Positions 1 through 11,760 of a DNA stretch of 64,000 nucleotides are shown here, piece by piece (within the stretch, counting starts at the first letter, position 1; the number at the start of each line of letters is the position of its first letter). The translations under genes and the position numbers were made by a program. The DNA comes from Symbiodinium natans (lineage: Eukaryota > Sar > Dinophyceae > Suessiales > Symbiodiniaceae), in the NCBI GenBank assembly GCA_905221605.1, contig CAJNDS010002155.1:248001-312000 (forward strand), written 5' to 3'. The notes under the pieces are model-generated. The model was not told the DNA's origin. It saw nothing but the letters and a program-made list of their open reading frames with translations, and did not search any database.

Positions 1-329
1 GAACGCCACTTCATACCCAGACCTTGATAACCCTTTTAAAGCACGGACTGAGGCTGCCGGCAACATCTGAAAGCAGGGCCTTCATAACCCTAAACCCTAA
101 ACCCTAAACCCCAAACCCCAAGCCCTAAACTCTAAACCCTAAGTGCGTCCAGACAAGCCGCGCTCTTCCGCTTCAGCGACAGCAGTTTCTCATCGGTCTC
201 CTTTGGAGAAGCGCGAGCTCCCAGAGGCACCCGATGTCTGCACCTGTCGCAATATGGGTGGCTGTCAACAAGGTTTAGGTTTTAGGGTTCAGGGGACGAT
301 CCGTTTTGGGGTACCCTAAACAATAGGTG

Positions 330-505
330 CCGTATTCTAATGGGGGATCCAAAAAGGGACCATAATTTTTGACCACCACCCATATGGGCATTTCCGAAAA
401 TAGGGCGCCCTTTAAAGAAGATTCGATTCTAATTTGGGGTATAAAAGGGGTACCCCCCCCCCCCCCCCCAATTTTGGGAAATGCCCATATCGAAGGGAAG
501 TTGGC
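330..505. mobile_element. Family C element containing a poly-C run
   Basis: CATATGGGCATTTCCGAAAA at one side and TTTGGGAAATGCCCATATCG at the other, about 100 bp apart; a 15-base C run (464-478) lies in the loop. Confidence 0.5.
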
Positions 506-694
506 CTTCGGGCCTTGCCAGGGTCGATAAGGGGTGTACAAAATAGGGGGTCCCCTGTCAGGGATCACCATCAGGCAGTCAGCCTCTTTGATGGCCCAAA
601 AAGTTCTGGACATTAAATGGGCCACATAACCTTTATTACTGCATATTACTCGACTTCCTATGAAGGCATATTAGGAACCATAAATCCTTGTAGG

Positions 695-815
695 GTTGAT
701 TTGGACCCAAGAAGCTTGCTGCATGAATAAGTGCAGGGAAGCCCGCGAAGAGCAAGCCATCGAGCACAACTTCAGCTTGCAATCCCCTGAACTCCACCTC
801 GTTGCGCTCTGACCT
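695..815 (-). CDS. Candidate internal exon, unrecognised
   Basis: The frame reads RSERNEVEFRGLQAEVVLDG then LLFAGFPALIHAASFLG, amphipathic and without stops. Its 3' splice-like TAGAG boundary is the end of a family B element at 819-909, which would form the preceding intron. A possible upstream exon at about 1045-910 reads DHYYAWRGFYMSCDSPPRP, and one at about 1511-1415 (FESFASGAAEEYRAYRTCSL) follows the family A element at 1515-1608. No family recognised. Confidence 0.35.
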
Positions 816-818
816 CTA

Positions 819-909
819 CCAGGATGGGCCATTATAGGCCTTAGAATCGCCATAATGAACCCTATGAGGGGCCCTTTAAGGGATTGCAGGGCATAGCAGC
901 CCACCCTGG
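819..909. mobile_element. Family B element
   Basis: Inverted termini CCAGGATGGGCCATTATAGG and GGCATAGCAGCCCACCCTGG, with AGGGGCCCTTTAAGGGATTG inside. Candidate exons abut it on the minus strand. Confidence 0.6.
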
Positions 910-1109
910 CACAGTTCTACACATCCTTTGTCGGTCAGGCCTCGGTGGGCTGTCGCAGGACATGTAGAAGCCTCGCCACGCATAGTAGTGGTCGCGCGGG
1001 GAGCTGAAACAGCAGGGGGCGTCGGGAGGCCTCCCGCAGTGAGCATTCGGAAGATCCAGAGTTGGGGGTCATGATAGGGTCTCGGGTTTGGGGTTCCACA
1101 TCTGGGAGC

Positions 1110-1195
1110 CTCTTTACCTAGAGCTTTATGGGTTATACCTACTAATCGAGGGTAGTTACTACTCACCTGCCTGCAGGTACATAGAGTCCCGGGTA
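1110..1195. repeat. Family J repeat
   Basis: CTCTTTACCTAGAGCTTTAT, ACCTACTAATCGAGGGTAGT and TACTACTCACCTGC; aligned along its length with 62655-62735. Confidence 0.45.
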
Positions 1196-1514
1196 GGCGA
1201 TCATCGCCAGTAGGCTTCTGCAAAAGCCCTCAAGATCACGTAGCTTTTACAGCTTCATGGGTTCCCCTACTACCCCCTATACTCCCTACCCACCTTTAGC
1301 TAAGGCTATTTCGGGATGACTAAGCCGAATTCAGTTATTTAAGGGGGAAACCTGGGGGGCGGGGGCTTCGTATACTGCAGAGGGGGGGGGGGGGGGGTAG
1401 TATAGGGCAACCCATGATTGCAAGGCGGAGCGGGCTCAGCTCCTGAACCGGCTCTGAGGCTGCAAGTCCTATAGGCCCTATACTCTTCAGCCGCTCCTGA
1501 CGCAAATGACTCAA

Positions 1515-1608
1515 ACCTTGGGGACTAAATAAACCCCAAAAGGGTTTATGGTTCATATACCTTCATAGGAATTATAGGAATTATAGTAGTCAGGGTATAT
1601 GACCCCGG
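1515..1608. mobile_element. Family A element
   Basis: Plus strand CCTTGGGGACTAAATAAACC, GGTTCATATACCTT, ATTATAGTAGTCAGGGTATA. The other terminus is degraded (GACCCCGGTGG). A coding-like frame follows on the minus strand. Confidence 0.6.
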
Positions 1609-1619
1609 TGGTTCACTGC

Positions 1620-3490
1620 ACGGCGAATCCCTTCCGAGCCTGGGGAACGATGGCGGCGCCCGCGGGGGCACCACCGGCCTGGAGATGTGTGGAAAATTGG
1701 AGAAACGCTGCCTCGCAATTGTTGCTTCTCTGTTTTAATTTTCTCTCGCTCTCTCTCTCTCTCTCTTTTATCTTTCTTTCCTTGGGGGCCTTCGGGGCAG
1801 CCCCATTCTCTTCTTCTTCTTCTGCAAGGCTTGGGGGCCAGGGAAGAGAACCCTGACCCTCTCCCTCCCTCTCTCTTTCCTTGTTTATCTGTCTGTGGGA
1901 TGCAAAGCAAAGTTCAAGGGACGGCATACACCTAAGAAACCTCGGATCCCCAGCACCAAAGCCTCAAGCCCTGAACTTCTACTTAAACGGTTCAGGGTTT
2001 AGGGTGTATAAGGTTTAGAGGTTTAGAGGTTTATAGGGTATAGAGGGTTTAGAATGGCTGAGCTCATGGCAGGCCACCCTGGAAAGGAACCTGGGCTGCG
2101 AAAGCTCGTGGCTTCCGCCGAGGGCTTACCAGGATGGGCTATTATACCTTACAATCCCTTGAAACGGCCCTTTTTAGGGTTGATGGGGATGGTAAGGCCC
2201 AATAGCCCAGATCCGGGTACTCTTGCAACTTGAGAGGTGTGCAATCCCGTAAGCGAAGGTGTCACGCTAAGTACGGCATGATTGAACCCCGCGACGAAGC
2301 AGCACGTGATGCTCCCAAGCCCTCCAAGGTCTGCAGAAGTCCACAGGGCCAGGGAACAACCCAGGCATTAGCAGAGAAGGCGGGGAGATGCCACATCTTT
2401 GTGCAGCATGCGCCCCAGCTTTGTGTGCAATCTATGCTTTGCTCTGCCTGGCAAGACAGGCCCCTTACGCTACGTCGCGCACCTCTGGCGGCAAAGCGGA
2501 TCCGTGCGGGAGCCTACAATCTACAAAGATCGGGCTTTCTACAGGCTCCAGTGGGTTCGTGCAACTACTACTTAGTTACTACTTGGAGCTTTAAGCCTGT
2601 GGCTGCGGTGGCACATGCTGGAAATCCCGGGTGGCGGCACTCCAGTGACATCACGATCAGATCTGCTGGGAAGCCCATATGCTTGTTTTGATTAAAGGCA
2701 GCTCGGCTCAGCACACTGCCTTCTGTAGAAGCATGGACTCGTGAACCTACCCCCCCGAACCACGTCTGTCAGGCAATGCCGTGTCCTGGCCGTCTGGCTC
2801 CATCCCACAATCCGCATGGCTCAATTCTCCCGCGCCAGCTTCTGACTCAGTTTTGAGGCGTTTGGCTGATACAAATTGGGGGATGAAAGGAAACAGATGC
2901 TGTCGCCAGTGTGAGACAATAAATAATAATAATAATAATAATAATAATAGCTTTAAAAATCAGAATAACAATAATACGAAATATAACAATAATGATAATA
3001 ACAAAGCTTGACTGCTGGAGCAGCGGGCTGCGGGACATGCGCCAACGTGCCATGGAGCTCTTGCCGCTCCTAGGCACATCGCAGACCGCATGAATGGATC
3101 TGAGGTTTAGGGTTTAGGGTTTAGGGTTTGGGGTTTAGGGTTTCAGAGGCCCCATGCTGTGCTCCCAACCTCAATTTTTTGCCACTTCGCCACTTTGCTG
3201 CTGCTCAATGCAGCCTTCTCGCGCCGGACTCGTTGGAATGGCCTGCCAAATCTGCTCAATATGCCGGATGAGGTCCCAAGATGCTGCTACTGTTGGAAAA
3301 CTCTTCGTGTGGCGGGGAGAACAAAAGAGAACCATGAGTTGAGAAATGAAGAGACGAGGTCTGCCCTTTGTTCTGTGCATGACCTCGCCCTGTCTGAGGG
3401 CGGCGCAAAACCGAAATACCTATCGGCCTTGATTCGTGCATAGGAACCCCCATGTGCGGGCTTGAGGACTAAAACCTCCCACTGCCACAA
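1620..3490. other. Stretch without a supported gene
   Basis: Holds a CT microsatellite (1745-1770), a family B element (2128-2216), an (ATA)n run (2924-2950) and a telomeric array (3100-3150). A minus-strand frame near 3270-3175 (LIRHIEQIWQAIPTSPAREG) could be an exon of the 3.5-4.5 kb gene but stands alone. Confidence 0.5.
2128..2216. mobile_element. Family B element
   Basis: ACCAGGATGGGCTATTATAC, CTTACAATCCCTTGAAACGG, closing GGCCCAATAGCCCAGATCCGG. Inverted arms intact. Confidence 0.6.
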
Positions 3491-3498
3491 GTCGGGTT

Positions 3499-4465
3499 TC
3501 AGCGGCGCCGGTCCTGGATGCGCAAGATGTCTTTGGTCAGCGTGAACAACTGCTGGTCCGAGCCCACCTGGAGCAGGTCGGTCCAAGCAAGTCTGTTCTA
3601 GGGCCCCCTTATGTGTTTCTAGCCCCTTGACCAAGGACTTCCGTGGAATGATGGGCAGCACGTCTACGAGGGAGAGGGAGAGGGAGGGAGGGGAGAGGGT
3701 GGAGAAAAGAGAGAGCGAGATAGAGAGAGAGAGCGAGAGAGAGAGACTGAGATACATGTTATATTATGTATCCATATGTATATACATTATGTAGATCGGG
3801 GGGGTGTGACCATCTATCAACACAGCAGGCAACACAAAAAGATTGGACATGATCTTCACGCGCAAGATGCCAATCCACTCGTCCTTGTGCACCCATCCTT
3901 ACACTACGTCGGGCCAGTACATGCTGGGATTCGCGTCCCCTAAACCCTAAACCCTAAACCCTGCCTAATGTTGACCTAGTAATAATAACCCCCCCCCCCC
4001 CCCTTCAATCAAACCCCCCCAAATAGAGTGAGGCCCCTTTGAATAAGGATTCCTTTCCTTAGAGAGAATTAGAGAGGATCAGAGAGAATCACTCAGGATT
4101 CCTTTCCTTAGAGAGAATTAGAGAGGATCAGAGAGGATCAGAGAGAATCAGAGAGGATCAGAAAGGATCCCTCTCTTTTCTCTCCATAAACAAACAAAGA
4201 AAAACGGACCCCCCCCAAAAAAAAAACAAGCCCCGACTGGCGTACTTTATTTGCAGGGCTTTATTATTGCGGCCGGGACACCTGGCGTACTTTAATGTTC
4301 GGGGCTTTAGTAATACTAGGTTAACATTAGACTTTCAACTTACCAAGAGGCCATACCACGACTTCGGAGCCCGAGGGTGCCACACCCAGATCCCCACTTC
4401 TAAGCGCATCTTTGCGGACCTCCAGGTCCGGATCGCACGTCATCTCTTCGGCGCCTGGTAGCGCT
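3499..4465 (-). CDS. Exon fragments of an unrecognised gene with a clear C-terminal exon
   Basis: Terminal exon 3592-3499 encodes LAWTDLLQVGSDQQLFTLTK and DILRIQDRRR then TGA. Upstream on the same strand are VHKDEWIGILRVKIMSNLFV (about 3895-3830) and ALPGAEEMTCDPDLEVRKDA (4465-4344), the latter ending in a canonical CTTG|GTAAGT donor. The intervening introns contain GA microsatellite and a minisatellite. I cannot name the protein, and the joins between fragments are inferred only from strand and order. Confidence 0.4.
3668..3752. repeat. GA microsatellite
   Basis: GAGAGGGA/GAGA-rich run; apparent ORFs through it are compositional. Confidence 0.9.
4047..4170. repeat. GAGAGGATCA minisatellite
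   Basis: A ~46-bp block (AGGATTCCTTTCCTTAGAGA ...) occurs twice (4047 and 4099), followed by several CAGAGAGGAT units of 10 bp. Confidence 0.85.
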
Positions 4466-5402
4466 CGTGTAGGGTTTGTGCAACAACTGCCAACTTCTGG
4501 TCTTCGGACTTTCAAAGGCCCCCTCCCCCGCAGCCCAAAAAAGCTCTGAGATACTTTGGTCCCGGCACTCCAGGAACTCTTTGGGTTTGGGCACTTTAGG
4601 GACACTCTGGGGATACTCTGGGGTGGGATACGGGTGATGGGCGAGGAGCAGACCGGGCAAGGAGAGGAGTTTAGTTTGAAATCCAACAACCGCACACTTG
4701 GGGTGGAATAATACTGATGTTATACTTCAGAATAAACTTCACAATATTCATATTCAAAAAAATAACCTTGAGAATTGTAAGAATAACATTTATGTATACA
4801 AATATTATATATATACACATGAGTTATATGTAGAGTCTTGAAGACGCAAGGGTCCTCTGAACCCTCAACCTAGCAAACATCATTGGAACTTTGTTTCATG
4901 TGCGAAAAGCTTGCATGTTGCCAACCCCCCCGCAAAGCCTCGATGGAGTGACGCCGTGCAGCGGAATGGCCGCGTGGGCTTCTGCAGCGTGGGCCGCACC
5001 TGGCACGTCTGGGGGGAATGTGATATCGGGGTCATGTGCGAGAGCCGTCTTTCTGTGATGAATCATGCATCTGCTCACTAGTCTGCACATGCATATGCAG
5101 ATGTGTGTCAGCCCGATGTCCATGCTCAGACTAGAGGCTTGGTATCCTCATGGTGCCAAGTGTCAGGATTAAGGTCACTGATCAGGACGGAGAAGGTGCG
5201 CTCGAAAGTTACTGGCTTCTCTGCACCATTCTCTGTTGTGGAATTTGAAGGTCACCTACACTGGACCTACACTTGGCCGTAGATTCTTCAGCCAGAAAAG
5301 GACGAAGCAAAGCCATTATTGAGAACAAATGCCTACGAGCACGAGAAACCCCGATTGGTTTCGGAGCTTGTCACAGATTTTCTCCTGCGCAGGCGAATCA
5401 CT

Positions 5403-5659
5403 TCACTTGCCCACGCGGCGCTTCTTTTTGGCCTTCCGCTTAGGCTCAGGTGCCTGCACAGTGAGGTGTTTGATAGCGTCTGTCCGAAAAAATATGCGCA
5501 GCAACAGAAGACATGCTTTCGACCGCTCTCTGCCTGACATGTCAGAGAGGCTATAGAAACGAGTACGGACTTTGCTGGCACATGCAGGCCGCGACCGAAG
5601 TTGTACGCATGTCGAACCCCAGCCTCGGCATCATCTGCTTCGGGTGAGTCTTCCGGCTC
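5403..5659 (-). CDS. 3'-terminal exons of an unrecognised gene with a basic C-terminal tail
   Basis: Two exons join in phase by a GC-AG intron (5589-5534): ~5659-5590 (EPEDSPEADDAEAGVRHAYN, FGRG) and 5533-5403. The second reads KACLLLLRIFFRTDAIKHLT and ends VQAPEPKRKAKKKRRVGK followed by TGA. The lysine/arginine tail is a plausible nuclear or nucleolar signal. I do not recognise the family. Upstream exons probably lie between 5.7 and 5.95 kb. Confidence 0.5.
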
Positions 5660-6077
5660 CTGGACTCGTATGCTGAGCATATTTGGCTCCCCTGACGGGC
5701 ATCCTTCTTGTTTCTGTGGGGGTATCCTTTTTTGGGGGGTTTCGGGTTTCGGGTATAGCCTATGGATATCGTAGATGTTGGGGACACATTAGCCCGGGGA
5801 CTCCGAGCACCAACCCCTGCGCCGAAAGTCGCACAAAAAGCCACTTCATCCCTGCATGAGATGTTTAAAACGCTCCGGGACTGCAATGTCAGACCCGCAA
5901 CAGAATCGACCACAAAACCCAAAAAACGCTTTTGAACCCTAAACCCTAACCCTCAACCCTATAAGCCCTAAGCTGTTATGGTAGGGGATTCAAGCCACCG
6001 TCCTCCGCGGGCTCAGCGGGATCCATGGACGCCTTCACCTTCCTGTTGCCTTGGGATGTTCCCCCTTTTCCCAAGAG

Positions 6078-6275
6078 TCCTTCAGAGGGAGTATAGTAGT
6101 CCATATTTAACAGTCCTTAACAAGGGATTACAAGAGGGTGGTACCAGAATCTTTTTTTAACAGTCCTTAGGGATTTGAATTGGGGGGTTCTATAATCGTC
6201 ATTTAACTGTCCTTAATGGGATCATACTAGGGGGTACTATAATCCCTACAGTCCTTAATATGGATCATAACAGGG
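6078..6275. repeat. Family G, four tandem degenerate units
   Basis: The motif ACAGTCCTTA occurs at four roughly 45-bp steps, each followed by an ATC/ATT and a GGGGGTAC-like block. Single, better preserved copies of the same unit are at 13302-13392 and 62762-62880. Confidence 0.5.
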
Positions 6276-6905
6276 GGGTACGAAGACCCGGCACCCCCAA
6301 AGCTGGACGAACCACTCAGAGGGATCCGGCGGCAATGGCAGAACAGACGGTTTGGGCTTCTTTTTGTGCCACCCGCCTAGCAGACCCCTCTAAAATCACT
6401 CCGGTTGAGGGTTTATAGGGTGTGTATAGGGTTTCACCAACCTTCAGCATCAAAGGCAGGGGCAACCTTCAAGGACGGCAAAAGGGGTGAGACGAGAGCC
6501 GCAATAAAGGAGAAAGGTCCTGCATGGTTAGATTTGGTGACTCCGACCTTGCCACACAGCAGCTGCCGTCACGCACGTAGACGCATCTTCATCCGTGAAG
6601 CGCGGATAAAACATAGCGAAAACACAAACTTCAAAATGCCGGCCCCCAAGCTTTTAACCCTATACAAAGCCTATGTATATATATATATACATTAATATAT
6701 CCTATTCCCCAAGCCCTTCCCCCGCATACCCTAAACCTGCTTACGGCCTTCTCAGTTTACGCTCCAACGTTCGGGGCCCCGGACCTTTGGTGGCATTGCG
6801 CTTGCCATCCGCCAGAGCCGGCTTGTCATGGGGCGCGTCCTGCGCATGAAAGCCTTTATAGGCCCTGTATGTGTGAAATCTTATATAGGGGGTTCATCAT
6901 ATAAG

Positions 6906-6940
<35 letters not shown>

Positions 6941-7380
6941 ATATGTGTGTGTGTATGTTGACTTTGATTTTATTCATATTTGTTTGTATTTGTTATATTT
7001 CTACTTATATTCTATAAGAATGGAACCCTATATAACAAGCCAAAAGGCCGATTCTTTAGGGGCTGATGATAAAACCAGTCAGTCTGGATAGCTTGCTTTG
7101 TAGTTACTATTTCTGGCAATTGTTTATCCTTTGTTAAGCCTACTTTAGGGTTCTATGGCCTCGGGTAGTTTGGGGCAGTTCTGGAGATCTTGGGAGCAGA
7201 GAAGTGGTGCGTTTCGCGCTGTTGAGAGCGGTTTTTCGTCGTTGTCCAGAAGAGACCAGCCGGAGCCTCGATCAGCCCGGGTTTAGGGTTTAGGGGTTCC
7301 GACTTGGTAGGGATCTGATCCGCATGCCCCACTAAAACCACAAGCCCACAGCAGTCTCTGGCCCGAATTAGGCACGGACC

Positions 7381-7390
7381 CCCCTCCCCC

Positions 7391-7426
<36 letters not shown>

Positions 7427-7445
7427 AAGCCCCCCCCCCCCCCCG
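7381..7445. repeat. Poly-C tract, over 50 bases
   Basis: Nearly uninterrupted C for 64 bases, with one GGAAG break; within the intron or 3' flank after zinc-ribbon exon copy 2. Length is likely unreliable in any read technology. Confidence 0.9.
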
Positions 7446-7460
7446 CCCCCCTTGCCGCAC

Positions 7461-7535
7461 CTCGCCGCGCTTGTGACCGCACTTCCGGCAGAACAGGGAG
7501 TCGTCCATGTAGACGTTGCCGCAAGCCGGGCATTT
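7461..7535 (-). CDS. Zinc-ribbon exon, copy 2 (symmetric, 75 bp)
   Basis: Encodes KCPACGNVYMDDSLFCRKC plus GHKRGE: two CxxC pairs spaced as in a small zinc ribbon found repeatedly in dinoflagellate proteins. Preceded by CCTGGAAG| and followed by GAG|GTGCGG, so it is a phase 0-0 exon. Nearly identical to the exon at 7665-7739 of the same length and phase. The gap between them contains a telomeric-type repeat. A run of more than 50 C residues follows it in the next intron. Confidence 0.6.
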
Positions 7536-7664
7536 CTTCCAGGGGTTCTGAGGTTATGAGGCTCTCAGATTTATGGGTTTAGGGTTTCGGGTTTAGGGTT
7601 TCGGCATTCGGGGCTCAAGGCTCAGCACAGAAGTTTGGGTTCCAAGCTTCAGGGCAGTCGGCAC

Positions 7665-7739
7665 CTCGCTGCGCTTGTGGCCGCACTTCCGGCAGAACAG
7701 CGAGTCGTCCATGTAGACGTTGCCGCAAGCCGGGCAGGT
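7665..7739 (-). CDS. Zinc-ribbon exon, copy 1 (symmetric, 75 bp)
   Basis: Encodes TCPACGNVYMDDSLFCRKC plus GHKRSE. Same boundaries (CCTGGAAG| and GAG|GTGCCG) and same phase as the exon at 7461-7535; only a few bases differ. Two CxxC knuckles would bind one zinc ion. Probably part of the same gene as the exon at 8170-8352. Confidence 0.6.
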
Positions 7740-8169
7740 CTTCCAGGGTTCGACAGCCAAGGCTCGCATGTAAACAGTATATGTAAGAATCCTGCAACTA
7801 AGACGGAGAACCGCCTGATGTTTCGATGCCCTGCCCTGGCTAGTTAGAGAGTCAGCGCCCGGATTTGTCTCTACTTTATGGCTTTTTCTTATAAGGAGGA
7901 GGAGAGCCTTTGAGGTTGTTCAATCACTTCAAGCCTCTCCGCCGCCACCTGCCTCTGTCACGGCAGGCTCCTTCAGGGTGTCGGTGCGTAACATACCCCC
8001 ATGCAAGGGAGTGATCTGCCTGAATCATCACATGCCTGACATATGGCCGCTTAGGTGACAAGGATGTGTGACCATCGCAGTCTCAGAGCTTCAGCCAGGT
8101 CGGGTGCTGGGCCATTTCGGATCTGAAGGGATTAGGCAACGGTTTCGGCATGCTTGCGGCTCACGCTGC

Positions 8170-8352
8170 GCCCTCCTTGGGCGACTTTCTGCGGCGCGTG
8201 CCCGTCGGAGTACCTTCACCTGCCTCGATCTCCTGCCAGAGAGCTTCGGAACTCTGACGTTGGTGGCTCACGGCTGCTCGGTCCTCACTGGGCTTGCTGC
8301 GGCGCGTGCCCTTCGGAGGACTCTCACCCTCCTCGATCGCCTGCCCCAGTTC
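8170..8352 (-). CDS. Exon with two copies of a Gly-Thr-Arg-Arg-rich motif
   Basis: The frame GAACTGGGGCAG... encodes ELGQAIEEGESPPKGTRRSK and, 36 residues on, ALWQEIEAGEGTPTGTRRRK. These are two related ~30-residue units, visible as a tandem DNA repeat. Bounded by TAG|GAA upstream and GGC|GCAGCG or GC|GTGAG downstream. No ATG, so it is an internal exon. Likely upstream of the zinc-ribbon exons in one gene. Function unknown; the basic KGTRRSK-type motif suggests nucleic-acid or protein binding at most. Confidence 0.5.
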
Positions 8353-8976
8353 CTACATTGTTGATTTGGGTGGGTGGAGAACAATTGAATTGCAGTAATG
8401 GGCTGGAGATGGATGAACAGATGGATCTATGGATGGATGTGCGAATGGGTGGGTGGGTGAAGAATGGACGGGCAAACAACTGTCTGCACATCCAGATGTG
8501 CAGATGCCTATGCCAATGCACTGGTCAGCAATTACATCTACAGCAACTACTATATGCCGACTGGTTAGATGCATATGCGTGTAATATACATGATGGACTA
8601 GCCGCGGAGCCATTGAGATGCATCGCTTCTGCTTCTGGGGTCGGCGCGGGAAGCGATTGCCTACATGAGGTAGGAGCGGCTTTTCTTTCCCGGTTTCGGA
8701 CTGCAAGGCGGCAGCGTTTGGGATGTTGGGGCCACAAGCTGTAAACCCTAAGCACTCCAAACAGGGCTTATAGGGTTCAGGGTTTAGGGTTTCGAGTATC
8801 CGGTGCCTCAACTCAGAAAACCCTCAAAATTAAACACATCCGACCATACTCCGGGCGTCAAGGCTGAGGCCCTGAGACGTGAGAAGTTTCTCCAACATAG
8901 GCAGGGTTCTCACTACCCTTAGGCCGTTGTTAGGATCCCCTAGAAGAAGGTTGTAGATTTGTTTTATTATTATTTT

Positions 8977-9007
<31 letters not shown>

Positions 9008-9485
9008 GTGGGTTTAGGGTTTTGGGGAAGATGCTCGCACTTGGTCCCAGCCTTCCCTGCTCCAGAGCTCTCTGCGGGAATGCTGCCCAGGTACCCTGGG
9101 GCAATGGACCGCACTCTCTGCATTCGAGGGTGTAGGGTTTAGGGTTTAGGGTCAGGGGGTTTAGGGTTCAGGGCTGTTCCTATGATGGACTTCGTCACCG
9201 AGTGACGGCTGGGAATGGGGATCAGCTACAGTCGCCGAACATGCAACGCAAGTGTCCCCCCCCAAGTGGCGCTGTCGAGCTGCATATCTTCCAAGCTTTC
9301 TCAATTAAACCTTATAAGCCCTAACCTGGTTGGACTTTGGGCCCAAAACCCATGAATCCCAATTCCTCATGGGTTATAGGGCTTCGGCAAGAGCATCCCC
9401 CTGCACAAAACAGGGCCGCGCGGCTCAGGAGGTAGGTGTTGCTGTCAAAGATTCTGGCCATGGCAGCCTCGGATGCTCAGGGCTT

Positions 9486-9584
9486 GGGTGTTAGGGTTTA
9501 GGGCTTAGGGCTAGGGTTTCGGGTTTACTAGGGTTTACTAGGGTTTACTAGGGTTTACTAGGGTTTAGGGCTTAGGGTTTAGGG
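9486..9584 (+). repeat. TTTAGGG array with TTTACTAGGG variant block
   Basis: Contains four consecutive GGGTTTACTA units between normal TTTAGGG units, a local amplification of a 3-base insertion variant. Confidence 0.85.
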
Positions 9585-10001
9585 CCAGCTGACACTCAGG
9601 CCACATTGCAGGGACTCATTCAGGTTAATTGTCCATCATCGAAGAAGCGAAAATTAGAACCTGTGCCTTTCAAGAGACCGCAGAAAAGTGCAGCATCACA
9701 GAGAGCTACAACCTGGCTTCGTGCGTCCGTGACGCGTGTCTCTGAGAAAGCTCCACCAGCAGCTGAAGGCAGAGCGCGGCAACGTCTGACCGAGATGCGG
9801 CCACCTTTTCTGATGAGAGACCCGAACCCTAAACCCTCAACCCTAAACCCTTTGGCCCCAGTCTGACGACTTTTCTGGCTCAGAAGCCAATGCCCTGTTT
9901 CCTTTGACCCCGGAAAGGCCCCAAGCCTGCACAGACCAACGGGAAGGCCCTGCCCGGCTTGCTTCAGCGCTCTTCAGCGGGATTTATTCGGGTTGCCCTC
10001 A

Positions 10002-10088
10002 TCCTTGGGGACTACATGAACGCTAACAGGGCTCATGGTTCATTTACCTTCATAGGAATCATAGTAGTCAGGTTGTGTGGGGTTTAAG
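10002..10088. mobile_element. Family A element
   Basis: CCTTGGGGACTACATGAACG, GGTTCATTTACCTTCATAGG and ATCATAGTAGTCAGG; second terminus not recognisable. Confidence 0.55.
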
Positions 10089-10785
10089 ATAAACCCCCCA
10101 ATAGTAGGACCCCAAAAACCAAAGCCCAAATCGATAATCGATTTATGAGCCGCCGCATCAAGCGTGGAGCCCGTTCGTGCTGTCGCACGGCCGGCGGTCA
10201 TCCTTAGTAATACGGACCTATATAAACCCTAGACGCTAGACCCTAGACCCTCGACCCTAGACCCTAAACCCTAAACATCCCAAAACCCTATAATTAAACC
10301 CTAGACCCTAAACATCCCTAAACCCTATAAACCCTAAACCCTAAACCCTGTCGCCCAAACCCAAAGCCCTGTGTCATCTGGCCACAGAACGAAGTCTGGT
10401 TTCAGGGTGCCACGCGCCCAAGGCCGGGTCTAACGTATGGTCTGGTCACTACAGTATGGTCACACCCCCCTGTCAAGCAGAGCACTGAAGGTTCATAGCA
10501 TTCCAATGTGTCAAAATAGGCATGGCCGTCTCTCGGGTTTTCTAAGTATGTCACTGCACAAAGTCCCGGCAAAGCGGGTGAAGAACAAGTGCTAGAAACG
10601 CCGATGGCGCACTAGAAACACACTGGGATGTCATCGGGATCTGGGGTGGCCTCTCGCAGTGCATGAAACCCTAAACCCTAAACCCTAAACCCTAAACCCG
10701 AAACGTAACGTACAATTTGCAAACTCCTCGTTACGAGTACAATGCCGCAGCCTGGGAAGTGACCTTAGCCAAGGTATCTCTCAAG

Positions 10786-10915
10786 TACTGTCATATCGGC
10801 ATTTCCACAAATAGGGGTACCCGTTATGTACCTCCAAACAGTATAATCCTTAGTAGAGGACCCCAAAAAAGGTACCACTATTTCCGTAAACCCCAATATA
10901 GGGTGCGCATGCCAA
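10786..10915. mobile_element. Family C element
   Basis: CGGCATTTCCACAAATAGGG and GTACC arm, then AGGTACCACTATTTCCGTAA with TGCGCATGCC: inverted arms, imperfect. Confidence 0.5.
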
Positions 10916-11760
10916 CAACCACAGCTTGTCAATTGTTCTTCAGCCGGCGTGCTCCAGCAAAGTCTGAAAGTGTAAGTCGATAATCGAGGAGATCCACAGC
11001 GTGTGGAACTGGTAGTGCCTTGAAGCATGTGGGTTGTGGGCTAGGGGCGGCTGAACCTGGATTTCGGATGTTTAGCTGTTTAAAGATGGGGAAGCTTTTT
11101 TCCCCCCCACTTAGTCGTCGTTACCCCGCCGCGCGGCAGTGCAGCGCCTCGGCCAAGCAGAGCAACGACCCCCTTAACCCGGAGGGTTTGGGGAATCGGT
11201 ATCCTGGCGTAGCGTTGCCAGGACAAGTTTGTAGCACAAACGCATGTGGCGAGCATCCGCTGACTCTCATGCTGACCATCATGAAACATCGATACAGTCA
11301 GTGGCCTCCATCTGTCCAGCTACACATACCACCCATGGCTAAGGGCTTATGACGGTTTGGAGACCTCAAACCGTAACCCCTAGCCTAGGCCTAAAGAAAC
11401 CCTAAACCCTGAGCCAACCTCTAAACCCCAAATACTAAATGCGACTATTTCTAGCCAAGTTGCGGCGTGCCAGTTTGCGGCTTCAGCCTCTGACACGAGG
11501 GTCGAGCCCGACAAAGTGCCCCCCCAACCCCCCCCCCCCCTCGATGGATACTTAGGGTTGGGTTTTGGGTTCAGGGTTTTTTCTGCAAGCACTCTCTGCA
11601 GCAGCAGGCTTTAGGGATTAGGGGTTGAGGGTTTAAGGTTTAGGGCTTGCCCCAGCAGAACCACCGAAGCTAAGCATTTGCGATTCTGGAACACTACCCA
11701 AGAAGGACAATGGCCATGCATGAATCGAACACGGCGTAATCTGATCCAGGTTTACGATAT

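Noticed and set aside
7153-7533. 126-codon minus-strand ORF with poly-Gly
   Set aside because: It reads the zinc-ribbon exon in the wrong frame and then a poly-C tract; the CPACG frame is the real one.
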